64,000 nt of DNA from CADEDH01 sp041394285 (GTDB lineage Bacteria; Actinomycetota; Acidimicrobiia; Acidimicrobiales; SZUA-35): positions 97,442 to 161,441 of the forward strand of contig JAWKIL010000012.1 of assembly GCA_041394285.1 (NCBI GenBank), in the 5' to 3' direction. The position numbers and the translations under genes were made by a program. The notes under the pieces were generated by a model. That model saw nothing but the letters and a program-made list of their open reading frames with translations. It was not told the DNA's origin and did no database searches. Below, piece by piece: positions 17,417 to 25,808 of the stretch (positions are counted from its first letter, which is position 1; each line of letters starts with the position of its first letter).

Positions 17417-17478
17417 GGCTCTGATAGGCTCACCTTAACGCGCCGGCCCACCCCGCACCATCCTCTGTCCGACGCGAA

Positions 17479-18372
17479 CTACTCCGCTGCCGCCTCGTGT
17501 TTGCTGGCCTGGAGCTTGCGCCGCAACTCGCCGGCGGCGGCCAGTTGGGCCCGGTTGTCGTCACCCACGTGCATGAAGCGGTCCCGCCACCCCTCGTCGT
17601 CGGGATCCCACACGAAGGGGGCCTGGACGGTGGTGCGGGGGACGAACGCCTTCTCCAGCGTGTCGAGGGCGAGGCCCACGATGGACCGCTGCATCTCGAC
17701 GTCGTACGGCTTGCCGCACGGGTTCCCCAGCGGGAAGTCGACGTACACGAAGCGGGGCACCCCGCACTCCTCGACGATGTCGCGGGCCGACCCCACCACC
17801 ACGGTGGGGATCCCGGCCTCTTCGATCAGACGCGCACCCAGGCTCACGGACTGGTGGCAGACGGGTCAAAGGGGAACGAGGAGGGCGACGTCGACGTCGT
17901 CCTCCTGGAGCCAGTTGATCACCCGGGGGGCGTCCCGCCGCAGGGTCTGGCGGTGGCTGAACTGGGTGGGCAGGCCGTAGAACCGCTCTGACACCGAGCC
18001 GATCCGGCCGGCGGCGGCGTACTCGTCGAGCCGCTCCAACGGGAGGTAGGAGTTGACGTCCTCGGTGTGGGTCTCGTCCTTGGCCCACGACAGGTACTGG
18101 TTCTGGAGCTGGCCGGTGTCGGCCCGGGAGGCGACGTAGGGGAGCCGGGGCAGATCCGACGGGATGGTGTACACGAAGTCGTCGGGCAGGAAGTAGGAGG
18201 TGGTGACGCAGCCGATCCGGCACTCCGACAGCGGCTTGGCCAGCGGGGTGAACGGGGCCTCGTCGTTGGCCGCCCACTCGTAGGCCTTGGTGTAGCCGTG
18301 AGCGGCGTAGTACTCCCGCGACTTGTCGATGTAGCTCACCTGGGTGCGGTGCGTGATCTTGCGATCGGTCAT
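17479..18372 (-). CDS. GrdB-family protein with in-frame UGA, probable selenoprotein
   Basis: Read from ATG 18372 (ribosome-binding site AGGAGG, 8 bases upstream), the frame runs 168 codons to a TGA at 17868-17866. It then continues in exactly the same frame to 17479, 297 codons in all. Both halves belong to one family: the glycine/sarcosine/betaine reductase selenoprotein B (GrdB)-like proteins. The joint reads L-L-V-P-L-U-P-V-C-H-Q-S-V-S-L-G, so UGA falls at the first position of a CxxC-like redox motif, where homologues typically have Cys or Sec. A small hairpin starts ten bases after UGA. GrdB proteins make C-N bond-cleaving reductases together with GrdA and GrdE; neither is here. The gene lies 25 bp behind a dimethylformamidase-like gene. 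A point mutation or sequencing error (TGC to TGA) is the alternative. No selA, selB or selC is inside the window. Confidence 0.78.
17835..17856 (-). promoter_or_regulatory. possible bacterial SECIS hairpin
   Basis: On the minus strand CACCAG and CTGGGTG pair with a one-base bulge around the nine-base loop TCCGTGAGC. The stem begins 10 bases and the loop 16 bases after the UGA, within the range known for bacterial selenocysteine insertion elements. In such GC-rich DNA short stems are common, so this alone is weak evidence. Confidence 0.4.
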
Positions 18373-18397
18373 CGGCCTGACCTCCTGGCCGCCGATG

Positions 18398-20011
18398 CTA
18401 GGCCGGTTGTCCGGTCATGCCCCAGTTGAGGGCGTTGGCCGTCACCCGGGCCACGGCCGGATCGCCCCCTGACACATCCGTCAGGCCGAACACCCAGTCG
18501 GTGGACCCCACGGTCACCACCCCGCCCGCGGTTGGCCCGAAGGGCCGGCACGTGAGCAGCACGGCGTTGCCGTGGCGGATCCGGGCCAGGCTGTCGGCGT
18601 CGACCCGGCCGAACAGGCGGCCGGCGATGTACTCCAGGTCTCCCTGGTCCGACAGGGCCGAGATCGAGGCCGGGTACTCCCCCACCGCCAGGTTCGACGA
18701 CTGGGTGTAGGCCACCACCTCCACCTCGGTCGGCATGCCCGGCTCGGGCCGGGCCATCGGCAGCTGGTACTCGTCGAGGGCCAGGCGGCAGCCCACGGTC
18801 TCGTAGCCCACCACCCCGTGCCGGGCCCCGAGCAGGTCGCCGTAGCCCAGACCGGTGCCCTCCAGCAGCCAGTGCCGGGGCCGATGGACGGTGAAGGCCC
18901 CGCTGCCCCGGGCCACGGCCTGGCCGAACCGGTGGTAGAGACCCCAGGCCGAACCCGCCCCCAGCAGCGACCACTCGGGCCGGCCCACCAGCGGATCGCA
19001 CCACAGCCCGGTCATGTTCCACGGCCGGCCGGCCGCCACCTCCGGGTCGGTCTCGGGGGCGGAGTACTTGTGGCACACCATAACGCCCTGCGGATCCGGC
19101 ACGCCCTGCGGATCCGGCACCCCCTCCGGATCGGGCTCGCCGCCCGTCAGCCGGACCTGCCAGAAGCAGGTGTTGCCCGACAGGCTCACCAGGTTGCCGC
19201 CGCCGGCCACGTGGGCCTCCACCGCATCCCGCTGGAGGGCCGACCAGTACTCGTCGTGGCCCACGTCGACCAGGAGCCGTTGGCCGGCCAGGGCCTCCGG
19301 GTCTTCCAGGTCGGACGAGACCAGGTAGTCGAACCGGTGGCCGGCGGCCTCGGCCCACTCCACGAACCGTCGCTCGTGGGTGTACCAGCCGGCCGATCCG
19401 ACGGCCGCCGGATAGCCGTGGGCGAACCGCCACGCCTGGAAGATCTCACCCTGGGGATCGGCCTCCTCGCCCCACCGGACGGGCCGGGCCTTGCGGTCGT
19501 CGCGCTCCTCGGCCGGGCGGCACAGCATCCCCCGGGCGAACGGCCGCCGGAACGACACCTCCTTGCCCCCGGTGTAGAGGCTGGCCCCGCCCCACGTGTT
19601 GTAGGCGTTCCAGGTGTTGGTGGCCAGCACCAGGGCCGCCCCCGCCGGGTGGCCGGGCCGCCCCCGCACCACGAAGCCGGCGTGGGCCTCGCTCCGGCCC
19701 GCCGGGCCGCCCACCAGGCGACAGGTCACGAGGTAGAAGCCAGACGCCCAGGCCGCCCCCACCGGTATCTCCAGCGACACCGGCCAGCGGCAGCCGGCGG
19801 CATCGGCGTCGGCCGGCGGGGCCAGATACGAGCCGGGCACGCCGTCGGCCCGCCACACCGCCTCCCGCCGGGCACCCCACCGCTCGACGGTGACGTCGAA
19901 CCGGTCTCCCGAGCGGCACGACGCGTGGAGGGTGGCCGTGGCCCCGGGGGCGTAGCTCAACCGCCCGCAGTAGGCCTCGATCTCGTCGAAGAACGTGGGC
20001 TCGTCGGTCAT
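18398..20011 (-). CDS. N,N-dimethylformamidase large-subunit-like protein
   Basis: A 537-residue protein resembling the large (beta) chain of N,N-dimethylformamidase, an iron enzyme that hydrolyses an amide to an acid and an amine. Landmarks are an N-terminal beta-sandwich (GSYLAPPADAD, SGFYLVTCRL), NTWNAYNTWGG, DVGHDEYWSALQRDAVEAHV, NLVSLSGNTCFWQVR and a C-terminal NALNWG. Many Actinobacteria carry uncharacterised relatives. It starts at ATG 20011, overlapping the MFS transporter stop as ATGA. The GrdB-like selenoprotein gene follows after 25 bp, so transport, amide cleavage and a redox step may be linked. A six-residue repeat (V-P-D-P-Q-G) occurs three times in the middle. Specific substrate unknown. 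Confidence 0.78.
   Translation of the reverse strand: MTDEPTFFDEIEAYCGRLSYAPGATATLHASCRSGDRFDVTVERWGARREAVWRADGVPGSYLAPPADADAAGCRWPVSLEIPVGAAWASGFYLVTCRLVGGPAGRSEAHAGFVVRGRPGHPAGAALVLATNTWNAYNTWGGASLYTGGKEVSFRRPFARGMLCRPAEERDDRKARPVRWGEEADPQGEIFQAWRFAHGYPAAVGSAGWYTHERRFVEWAEAAGHRFDYLVSSDLEDPEALAGQRLLVDVGHDEYWSALQRDAVEAHVAGGGNLVSLSGNTCFWQVRLTGGEPDPEGVPDPQGVPDPQGVMVCHKYSAPETDPEVAAGRPWNMTGLWCDPLVGRPEWSLLGAGSAWGLYHRFGQAVARGSGAFTVHRPRHWLLEGTGLGYGDLLGARHGVVGYETVGCRLALDEYQLPMARPEPGMPTEVEVVAYTQSSNLAVGEYPASISALSDQGDLEYIAGRLFGRVDADSLARIRHGNAVLLTCRPFGPTAGGVVTVGSTDWVFGLTDVSGGDPAVARVTANALNWGMTGQPA
19085..19138 (-). repeat. three 18-bp tandem repeats inside the dimethylformamidase-like gene
   Basis: Three consecutive 18-bp units, the first two identical and the third with four changes, encode (V/E)-P-D-P-(Q/E)-G three times. 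They sit between the conserved CFWQVR and CHKYSAPE segments. This is a loop-length polymorphism candidate; the frame is kept. Confidence 0.75.
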
Positions 20012-21321
20012 CCCACGAGCACCGGACGGCGGCGTCCGAGCAGGGGCACCATGGCCAGCGAGATGACGTTGGCCACCGCCCCCAGGGCGAACGCCGCCCG
20101 GTAGCTGTTGAGCTGGTCGTAGAGGAACGCGGCCAGGAACGGGCCGAGGGCGGCCACGGTGCCGGCGGTGGCGAAGATGGCACCCACGATCATGCCGGCG
20201 TGGCGGCGCCCGAACTCGTCGCCCACCAGGGCGGGGAAGGTGGTGACCGATCCGCCGTAGGAGAAGCCGAAGAAGAACGCCGTCACCAGCAACGCCACCA
20301 ACCCTTGGGCCAGGGCGAAGCCGGCGAAGCACACCACCTGCACGGCCAGGGTGAAGGCCAGCATCACCTTGCGGCCCACGGAGTCGGACAGGGGCCCGAC
20401 GGTGAGCCGGCCGGTCATGCCGCCGATGCCGATGGCCGACAGCACCCAGGAGGCGGCGAACGTCGACGCCCCCAGGTCTTCGGCGAAGGCGGCACCGTGC
20501 ACGAAGGGCACGAACACCACCAGCCACGTCATGCCGTAGATGGCGAACATCAACCAGAAGGCCCGGGTGTGGCGGGCCTCGGTGAGGGTCATGGCCGGCC
20601 CCACCACGCCCCCCACCTCGGACGGCGGTGGCCCGGACGCCCCGTCGGGGAACTGGCCCACCTCCTCGGGCGAGCGGATCATGAACCGGGAGAACACCAG
20701 CAGCAGGACCCCGCCCCCCACCCCCATGGCGGTGAGCGTGGGCCGCCAGCCGAACCGGCCCATGAACAGGGCGGCCACCGGGGGGACCACCAGGTTGCCG
20801 AAGCTGCCCCCGCTCGACGTGATCCCCACCGCCGTGCCCCGGCGGCGCACGAACCAGCGGACCACGGTGGCGTTGCACGGCACCCAGCTCACGCTCATCC
20901 CGATCCCGGCCACCACCCCCAACAGGAGGTACACCTGCCACAGGGCCTGGGCCTGGCCCAGCAGCGCCCAACCGGAGCCGAGGAACACGGCGCCCACGGC
21001 GATGGCCCGCCGGGGCCCCCACCGGTCGGTGGCCCACCCGCTCACCCCGGACAGGAAGGAGTAGAGCCCGATGTAGATGGCGTAGGGGGTGGACAGGTCG
21101 GTCCGGCTCCACCCGGTGTCCTCGCTGATGACCTTCACGAACAGGCCGTAGGTGAACTGGGTGCCGTAGCCCACGGCCAGCACGCCGAAGGCGGCGCTCA
21201 CCACCCCCCAGCCCTTGAACCGCTCACCCCGGGGCAGCTTGGGCGGCAGGAGGATGTGGGTGGGGATGTCGTCGTCCCAGGAGCTGGCGGTGCCCCTCAT
21301 GCCTCCGGTGTGGATCGCCAT
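20008..21321 (-). CDS. MFS transporter
   Basis: A 437-residue major facilitator protein with about 12 membrane helices. It has the A-like loop motif GWATDRWGPRRA between helices 2 and 3 and a second copy, GRLTVGPLSDSVGRK, between helices 8 and 9. The overall pattern resembles OxlT/monocarboxylate-porter-like members that take up small organic acids. ATG 21321 has a GAGGAGGGGG ribosome-binding site. It lies 31 bp behind the amidohydrolase gene and overlaps the dimethylformamidase-like gene by four bases, so it most likely imports the compound these enzymes attack. Substrate is inferred only from that context. Confidence 0.88.
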   Translation of the reverse strand: MAIHTGGMRGTASSWDDDIPTHILLPPKLPRGERFKGWGVVSAAFGVLAVGYGTQFTYGLFVKVISEDTGWSRTDLSTPYAIYIGLYSFLSGVSGWATDRWGPRRAIAVGAVFLGSGWALLGQAQALWQVYLLLGVVAGIGMSVSWVPCNATVVRWFVRRRGTAVGITSSGGSFGNLVVPPVAALFMGRFGWRPTLTAMGVGGGVLLLVFSRFMIRSPEEVGQFPDGASGPPPSEVGGVVGPAMTLTEARHTRAFWLMFAIYGMTWLVVFVPFVHGAAFAEDLGASTFAASWVLSAIGIGGMTGRLTVGPLSDSVGRKVMLAFTLAVQVVCFAGFALAQGLVALLVTAFFFGFSYGGSVTTFPALVGDEFGRRHAGMIVGAIFATAGTVAALGPFLAAFLYDQLNSYRAAFALGAVANVISLAMVPLLGRRRPVLVG

Positions 21322-21352
21322 GGTCCTGCCCCCTCCTCGTCGGCCCGGCGGA

Positions 21353-22465
21353 TCAGCCCGGCAGCCGGTCGGCGCCCACCACCGCCCGGCCAAGGCGCAG
21401 AGCCAGGACGGGACGGGACAGCGCGGTCAGATCGTGACGGGGATCGGCGTCGAGGAACACGACGTCGGCCCGCTGACCCGGTTCGAACCCCCAGGGCGTG
21501 CCCAGATGGTCGTAGGCCGTCACGGTGAGGGCGTCGACGACCTGGGCCGCCGTGAGCCCGTACTCGTGCAGCCGCAGGGCCTCGGCCGCCACGCCACCGT
21601 GAGGCAGCTGCAGGTCGGTGCCGGCCAACACCGTGACCCCCGCCTCGGGGGCCCCGGCCAGCAGCTCGCGCACATTGTCGAGCCCCCGGGCGAACAGCTT
21701 GCCCCCGCTCGATTCCGGGCCCAGCTCGTCCCGGGTGGCCTCCATGGCCCCGATGGTGGGCACCCAGGCCCCGCCCCGGCGGCCGAGGGCGGCCACGTCG
21801 TCGGGGGTCAGGAACAGGCCGTGCTCGATCGAGTCGATCCCGGCCGCCACGGCCAGGGTGGCGGTGGTGGGGGCGCAGGTGTGGATGGCCGTGCGGCACC
21901 CGGAGGCATGGGCCACCTCCACCGCCCGGGCCATGGCCTCCTGGGAGAAGTTGGGGGTGGGGCCGACGCCCTTCTTGGGCCAGTCGCCGATCAGCTTGAC
22001 CCAGGTGGCCCGCCCGTCGCCGGCTCCGGTGGCCTGGCGCACCAGGTCCACCAGATCCTCCTCCGACACCTCGTGGCCGAAGTCGGCGAAGTAGCCGCCG
22101 GGGCTGGTGATGATCCGGCCGGCCATGTGGAGCTCGGGGCGGCGGGCGGGTGGCTCGTCGAGCACCCGGAGGCTGAGATCGTCGCTCGTGCCCTTGTCGG
22201 CCACCAGGAACACGCCGCCCTCCAGCTGGGCCCAGGCGTTGGCGATGGCCCGGTCCAGGATCGAGCCTTCCTCGTCGACGGCCGACACCTGGTTGCTCGA
22301 CAGGTGGGCGTGGCAGTCGGCCAGGCCGGGGACGGCCCACCACCCGGAGGCGTCGAGCTCGGCTTCCGGGGTGAGGTCGCCGGGGGCATGGAACAGGCCG
22401 TCGTCGCCCACCACCAGCTCGGTCGTCGACCCGTCGAGGGTCCTGATCGTGAGTCCCAGTCGCAC
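21353..22465 (-). CDS. amidohydrolase-family protein
   Basis: A 370-residue metal-dependent hydrolase of the imidazolonepropionase/prolidase-like amidohydrolase group. The first metal site is unusual: PGLADCHAHL, with Asp-Cys-His-Ala-His where most members have D-x-H-x-H, so both His remain. Other ligands are in RTAIHTCAP, DSIEHGLFL and LAGTDLQLPHGG. The end (ADVVFLDADPRHDL) is the usual closing beta-sandwich. GTG 22465 is chosen as the start just before the first strand. It begins the minus-strand cluster with MFS transporter, dimethylformamidase-like protein and selenoprotein, and is divergent from a two-component regulator gene. Confidence 0.85.
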   Translation of the reverse strand: MRLGLTIRTLDGSTTELVVGDDGLFHAPGDLTPEAELDASGWWAVPGLADCHAHLSSNQVSAVDEEGSILDRAIANAWAQLEGGVFLVADKGTSDDLSLRVLDEPPARRPELHMAGRIITSPGGYFADFGHEVSEEDLVDLVRQATGAGDGRATWVKLIGDWPKKGVGPTPNFSQEAMARAVEVAHASGCRTAIHTCAPTTATLAVAAGIDSIEHGLFLTPDDVAALGRRGGAWVPTIGAMEATRDELGPESSGGKLFARGLDNVRELLAGAPEAGVTVLAGTDLQLPHGGVAAEALRLHEYGLTAAQVVDALTVTAYDHLGTPWGFEPGQRADVVFLDADPRHDLTALSRPVLALRLGRAVVGADRLPG

Positions 22466-22496
22466 GGACCGAACGGTAGTGGTCGGCGCCCGGCCC

Positions 22497-22537
22497 GGCA
22501 CACTGGACGCCGTCCGGGCGGGCACACTGGAGGCCGT
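22497..22537 (+). repeat. imperfect direct repeat before response regulator
   Basis: GGCACACTGGACGCCGT (22497-22513) recurs as GGCACACTGGAGGCCGT (22521-22537), 24 bp apart, one base different. The second copy contains the GGAGG ribosome-binding site and the first base pair of the GTG start. A duplicated leader or an operator with a two-turn period are both possible. Confidence 0.5.
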
Positions 22538-23279
22538 GACCGAACCGTGCGACCGACCGGAAGCCGCCGCCGCCCCCCGGGTGCTGCTGGTGGAGGACGA
22601 CCCCGGGATCGCCGAGCCGCTGGTGGAGGGGCTGGAGAAGGCGGGCTTCGCCGTGACCCACGTGAGCCTCGGCCGCGACGCCCTGGCCGCTCCCCTCCCC
22701 GACCTGGTGCTCCTCGACCTCGGCCTGCCCGATCTCGACGGCTCCGAGGTGGCCCGGACCCTCCGGGCCGCATCCGACGTGCCGATCATCGTGGTGTCGG
22801 CCCAGGGCGACGAGATCGACCGGGTGCTGCTGCTGGAGCTGGGCGCCGACGACTACGTGGTCAAGCCGTTCGGGCTGCGGGAGCTGGTGGCCCGGATGCG
22901 GGCCGTGCTGCGCCGGGCCCGGCCCGAGCCGACCGGCGATCCCGCCGGAGCGGCGGCCGGAGCCGCCGCCGGCGACGGGGCCGAGGCCGCCCACCAGGTG
23001 TTCGGCCCGCTGGAGATCGACCGCCGGTCCCGGCGGGTGACGGTGGCCGGCAACGAGGTGGACCTGGCCCCCCGGGAGTACGACCTGCTGGCCCTGCTGG
23101 CCTCCGACCCCGGGGCGGTGTTCACCCGGGAGAAGATCATCGACGAGGTGTGGGACCCCAACTGGTGGGGATCGACCAAGACCCTCGACGTGCATGTGGC
23201 CGCCGTGCGCCGCAAGCTGGGCGACGCCAGCTGGATCGCCACCATCCGGGGCGTCGGCTACCGGTTCGACCCCCGGTAG
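22536..23279 (+). CDS. OmpR/PhoB-family response regulator
   Basis: A 247-residue response regulator. The receiver domain (about 14-125) has E20-D21-D22, phospho-acceptor D61 in LVLLDLGLPD and K110 in YVVKPFG. An Ala/Gly-rich linker (about 135-150) leads to a winged helix (about 155-246) ending TIRGVGYRFDPR. The GTG start has a close GGAGG site. It is followed 28 bp later by its histidine kinase and then by a His-rich exported protein, ApbE and a heme membrane protein, which it may control. Divergent from the amidohydrolase-led cluster. Confidence 0.94.
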   Translation: MTEPCDRPEAAAAPRVLLVEDDPGIAEPLVEGLEKAGFAVTHVSLGRDALAAPLPDLVLLDLGLPDLDGSEVARTLRAASDVPIIVVSAQGDEIDRVLLLELGADDYVVKPFGLRELVARMRAVLRRARPEPTGDPAGAAAGAAAGDGAEAAHQVFGPLEIDRRSRRVTVAGNEVDLAPREYDLLALLASDPGAVFTREKIIDEVWDPNWWGSTKTLDVHVAAVRRKLGDASWIATIRGVGYRFDPR

Positions 23280-23307
23280 CGCCGTCACCGTGGCCGGACG
23301 ACCGTCC

Positions 23308-24744
23308 ATGTCCCGCCTGAGCCTGTCCCGCCTGAGCCTGCCCCGTCTGAGCATGACGCGCCGGCTGGTGCTGTCGTACCTCGGAATCGCCGTGTTCGCC
23401 CTGGTGGTGCTGGTGTACCCGCTGGGCGTCACCTTCGCCTCCCGGGAGCGGAGCCGGCTCGAGTTCCAGGCCGAAAGCGAAGCCGACTACTTCGCCGCCC
23501 TGGTGGAGGACTCCCTGGAGAGCGGGGCCCCGCTCGACGTGCAGCCCCAGGTCGCCACGTACGTCGAGGCCTTCGCCGGGTCCCGGGTGGTGATCGTGGA
23601 CAAGCAGGGGATCTCGGTGCTCGACTCGGCCGATCCCGCCGGTGTGCCCCGGGACTTCTCCACCCGCACCGAGTTCCAGACGGCGCTGAGCGGCCGGGGC
23701 TCGATCAGCGACGTCCGATTCTCCGAGAGCCTCCAGGCCGCCTTCCTGTACGCCGCCGTGCCCGTCACGTCGGGCGGCGAGATCCACGGGGCGGTGCGGA
23801 TCACCTACCCGACCTCGAAGATCGACGAGAAGATCCGGGCCGTCTGGATCCAGCTCGCCCTGCTCTCCGGGGTGGTGCTGGTGACGGTCACCGCCATCGC
23901 CTACGCCCTGGCCACCAGCGTCACCAGCCCGGTGCGGGCCGTCCGCGACGGGGCCGAGGCCCTGGCCGGCGGCGACCTCAACCAGCGGGTGCCCGACGAC
24001 GCCGGCCCGCCCGAGCTGCGCAGCCTGGCCGCCACCTTCAACCGGATGGCCGAACGGCTCCAACGCCAGGTGGAGGGCCAGCGGACCTTCACCGCCGATG
24101 CATCCCACCAGCTCCGCAGCCCGCTGACCGCGCTGCGGTTGCGGCTGGAGACGATCGACGGGGCGCCGGGCGGGGCCGACCAGGCCAAGGTCGACGCCGC
24201 GCTCCACGAGGTCGACCGGCTGAACCACCTGGTCGACAGCCTGCTCGTGCTGGCCCGGGCCGGCGGCACGGCGCCGGCCACGGAGGAGGTCGACCTGGCC
24301 CGGGTGCTGGTGGAGCGGTGGGAGCACTGGCGGCCCGCGGCCGACACGCGAGGCGTGTCGCTCGACCTCGACTTCGGGCCGGACGAGCCCGATCTCGTGG
24401 TCGACGCCGTGCCGGGCACGCTGGACACCGTGCTCGACAACCTGCTCGACAACGCCATCGGTCTAACCCCGGCCGGGGGCACGGTTCGGCTCCAGGGCGA
24501 TCGCCGCAACGGCGAGGTGTCGGCCCACGTGGTGGACGACGGCCCGGGGATGACGGCGGAGCAGCGGGCCCGGGCCTTCGACCGGTTCTGGCGGGCCCCG
24601 GGCTCGGCCCGCACCGGGTCCGGGCTCGGCCTGGCCATCGTGGCCGATCTCATGGCGGCGAACGGCGGCCGGGTCCAGTTGGCCGAGGGCCCGAACGGAG
24701 CCGGCATCGACGCCAGCGTCACCCTCGCTGCCCGGGACGGTTGA
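23308..24744 (+). CDS. membrane sensor histidine kinase
   Basis: A 478-residue kinase. Membrane helix 1 is at about 19-41, an extracytoplasmic sensor with a PAS/Cache-like fold at 45-175, helix 2 at about 180-203, then HAMP (SVTSPVRAVRDGAEALAGGDL). The phospho-accepting H267 is in FTADASHQLRSPLTAL. The ATPase domain shows the N box (LDTVLDNLLDNAI), VVDDGPGM and GSGLGLAIV. The first 15 residues repeat the unit S-R-L-S-L; ATG 23353 after this repeat is an alternative start. It pairs with the upstream response regulator. Signal unknown, though the downstream flavin/heme genes suggest redox or metal sensing. Confidence 0.93.
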   Translation: MSRLSLSRLSLPRLSMTRRLVLSYLGIAVFALVVLVYPLGVTFASRERSRLEFQAESEADYFAALVEDSLESGAPLDVQPQVATYVEAFAGSRVVIVDKQGISVLDSADPAGVPRDFSTRTEFQTALSGRGSISDVRFSESLQAAFLYAAVPVTSGGEIHGAVRITYPTSKIDEKIRAVWIQLALLSGVVLVTVTAIAYALATSVTSPVRAVRDGAEALAGGDLNQRVPDDAGPPELRSLAATFNRMAERLQRQVEGQRTFTADASHQLRSPLTALRLRLETIDGAPGGADQAKVDAALHEVDRLNHLVDSLLVLARAGGTAPATEEVDLARVLVERWEHWRPAADTRGVSLDLDFGPDEPDLVVDAVPGTLDTVLDNLLDNAIGLTPAGGTVRLQGDRRNGEVSAHVVDDGPGMTAEQRARAFDRFWRAPGSARTGSGLGLAIVADLMAANGGRVQLAEGPNGAGIDASVTLAARDG

Positions 24745-24839
24745 CCCCTCGACACGGATCGTTGTTGCAGGGTGTTCCTTACCGAGCCTTAACCCAGGCC
24801 TGGCTCAGCGTTACCAGGGCGTTCGTTACGGTCACACCC

Positions 24840-25226
24840 ATGAAACGTAAGTCTGCCCTCGCCACCGCCGCCGCCATCACCGGGACCCTCTTCGCGGCGG
24901 GAGCAGCCACCGCGCTGAACTCGGCCATCCTCGGCGGAGCGGCCGACGCCACCCCCAGCGGTCTCCCGTCGGTGCTGGCCACCGCCACCAACGACCAGGT
25001 GGTGGAGAGCCCCACCACCGTCGCCGCGCCGCCGGCAACCGAAGGCCGGAGCCCGGCCACCGTGGCCACCCTCCCCCCGGTCCGGTCCCCCGGAGCCCAG
25101 CCCGTATCGATCTCGGCCGGCAGCTCCGTCGCCTCCGGCACCGGGTACGACGACGATGACCACGGCGAGCACGAACATGAGCACGAGCACGAGCACGAGT
25201 ACGAAGGCTCGGACGATGACGACTGA
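24840..25226 (+). CDS. exported protein with His/Asp/Glu-rich tail
   Basis: A 128-residue protein with no known domain. It has a signal segment (M-K-R-K-S, then an Ala-rich helix to about residue 27), a Thr/Pro/Ser-rich middle, and a highly charged tail in which H-E alternates four times (GEHEHEHEHEHEYEG) between Asp clusters. Such tails bind transition metals or hemes' iron. The gene follows the two-component pair by 95 bp and overlaps the next frame by 11 bases, so it belongs to the ApbE/heme operon. A role in metal storage or sensing at the cell surface is inference. Confidence 0.7.
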   Translation: MKRKSALATAAAITGTLFAAGAATALNSAILGGAADATPSGLPSVLATATNDQVVESPTTVAAPPATEGRSPATVATLPPVRSPGAQPVSISAGSSVASGTGYDDDDHGEHEHEHEHEHEYEGSDDDD

Positions 25227-25808
25227 GACGGCCGGAGGCCGGCCCCGGGAGCGCATCCCGGCCGGCCTCCGCAGCGGGAGCCCGGCGGCCAGGCCCGCCG
25301 CCGGGCGCGAGCGCATCCCGGCCAGCCTGCGGGCCGGCGGCGCCGCCACTCCCACCCGACCTCCGGTCCTCGACCGGACGAGCGACCGGACCCTGCCCCC
25401 CTCAGCAGGCCCGGTTGCCGGCACGGCCGCCGGGCGGAGCAGTCGCCCCACTCCTGCTTCGCCCGGCGCCGGACGCTCATCCCATCCGGCCGACGCCAGC
25501 CGCCGCTTCGTGGCCAGTGTGAGCGTGCTCACCACCCTCGTGATGGTGGGGGCGATGGCCCGTTCCGCCGCCGCCCAGCAAGCGGCCGACACCCTCGCCG
25601 CGCAGGACGCCGCCATCGCCGGCACCGCCGGTGTGGCCGCAACGACTCCCCGCCAGCTTCCGCCCCCACCCCCATCACGGTGCCGCCCACCACCGTCCCC
25701 GGAGCAGCCGCCTCGGCCCCCGTCGCCACGGCGTCGGCCCCGCTCCCCACCGCCCCCGCCCCCCGAGCCACCGCCGCCCCCGCGGCCAGCAAGAGCCGTG
25801 GCAGCTGA
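25216..25808 (+). pseudogene. membrane protein with Pro/Ala-rich tail, apparent one-base frameshift
   Basis: From ATG 25216 the frame codes a Gly/Pro/Arg-rich N-terminus with the repeat R-E-R-I-P-A (two copies) and a single membrane helix (VASVSVLTTLVMVGAMARS). Near 25640 the third-position G/C signal moves to another frame, which reads NDSPPASAPTPITVPPTTVP and so on to a TGA at 25806-25808, overlapping the ApbE start. In that second frame almost every codon ends in G or C, whereas the first frame becomes implausibly Pro/Arg-rich with many A-ending codons. One inserted base near 25640 would restore a 197-residue protein. As written, the first frame runs on into ApbE, which would make a fusion; I consider that an artefact. 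Probably a thin surface-linked component of the flavin/heme module. Confidence 0.6.

Noticed and set aside
17479..18372. General UGA reassignment as explanation of the interrupted gene
   Set aside because: TGA is a normal stop for many intact genes in the window.
18398..21112. 904-codon minus-strand fusion of transporter shadow and dimethylformamidase-like protein
   Set aside because: The upstream part is the wrong frame of the MFS gene; ATG 20011 overlaps the MFS stop as ATGA, a normal operon joint.
20200..21528. 442-codon plus-strand frame
   Set aside because: Lies opposite the MFS transporter and reads as a His/Gly/Pro-rich shadow.
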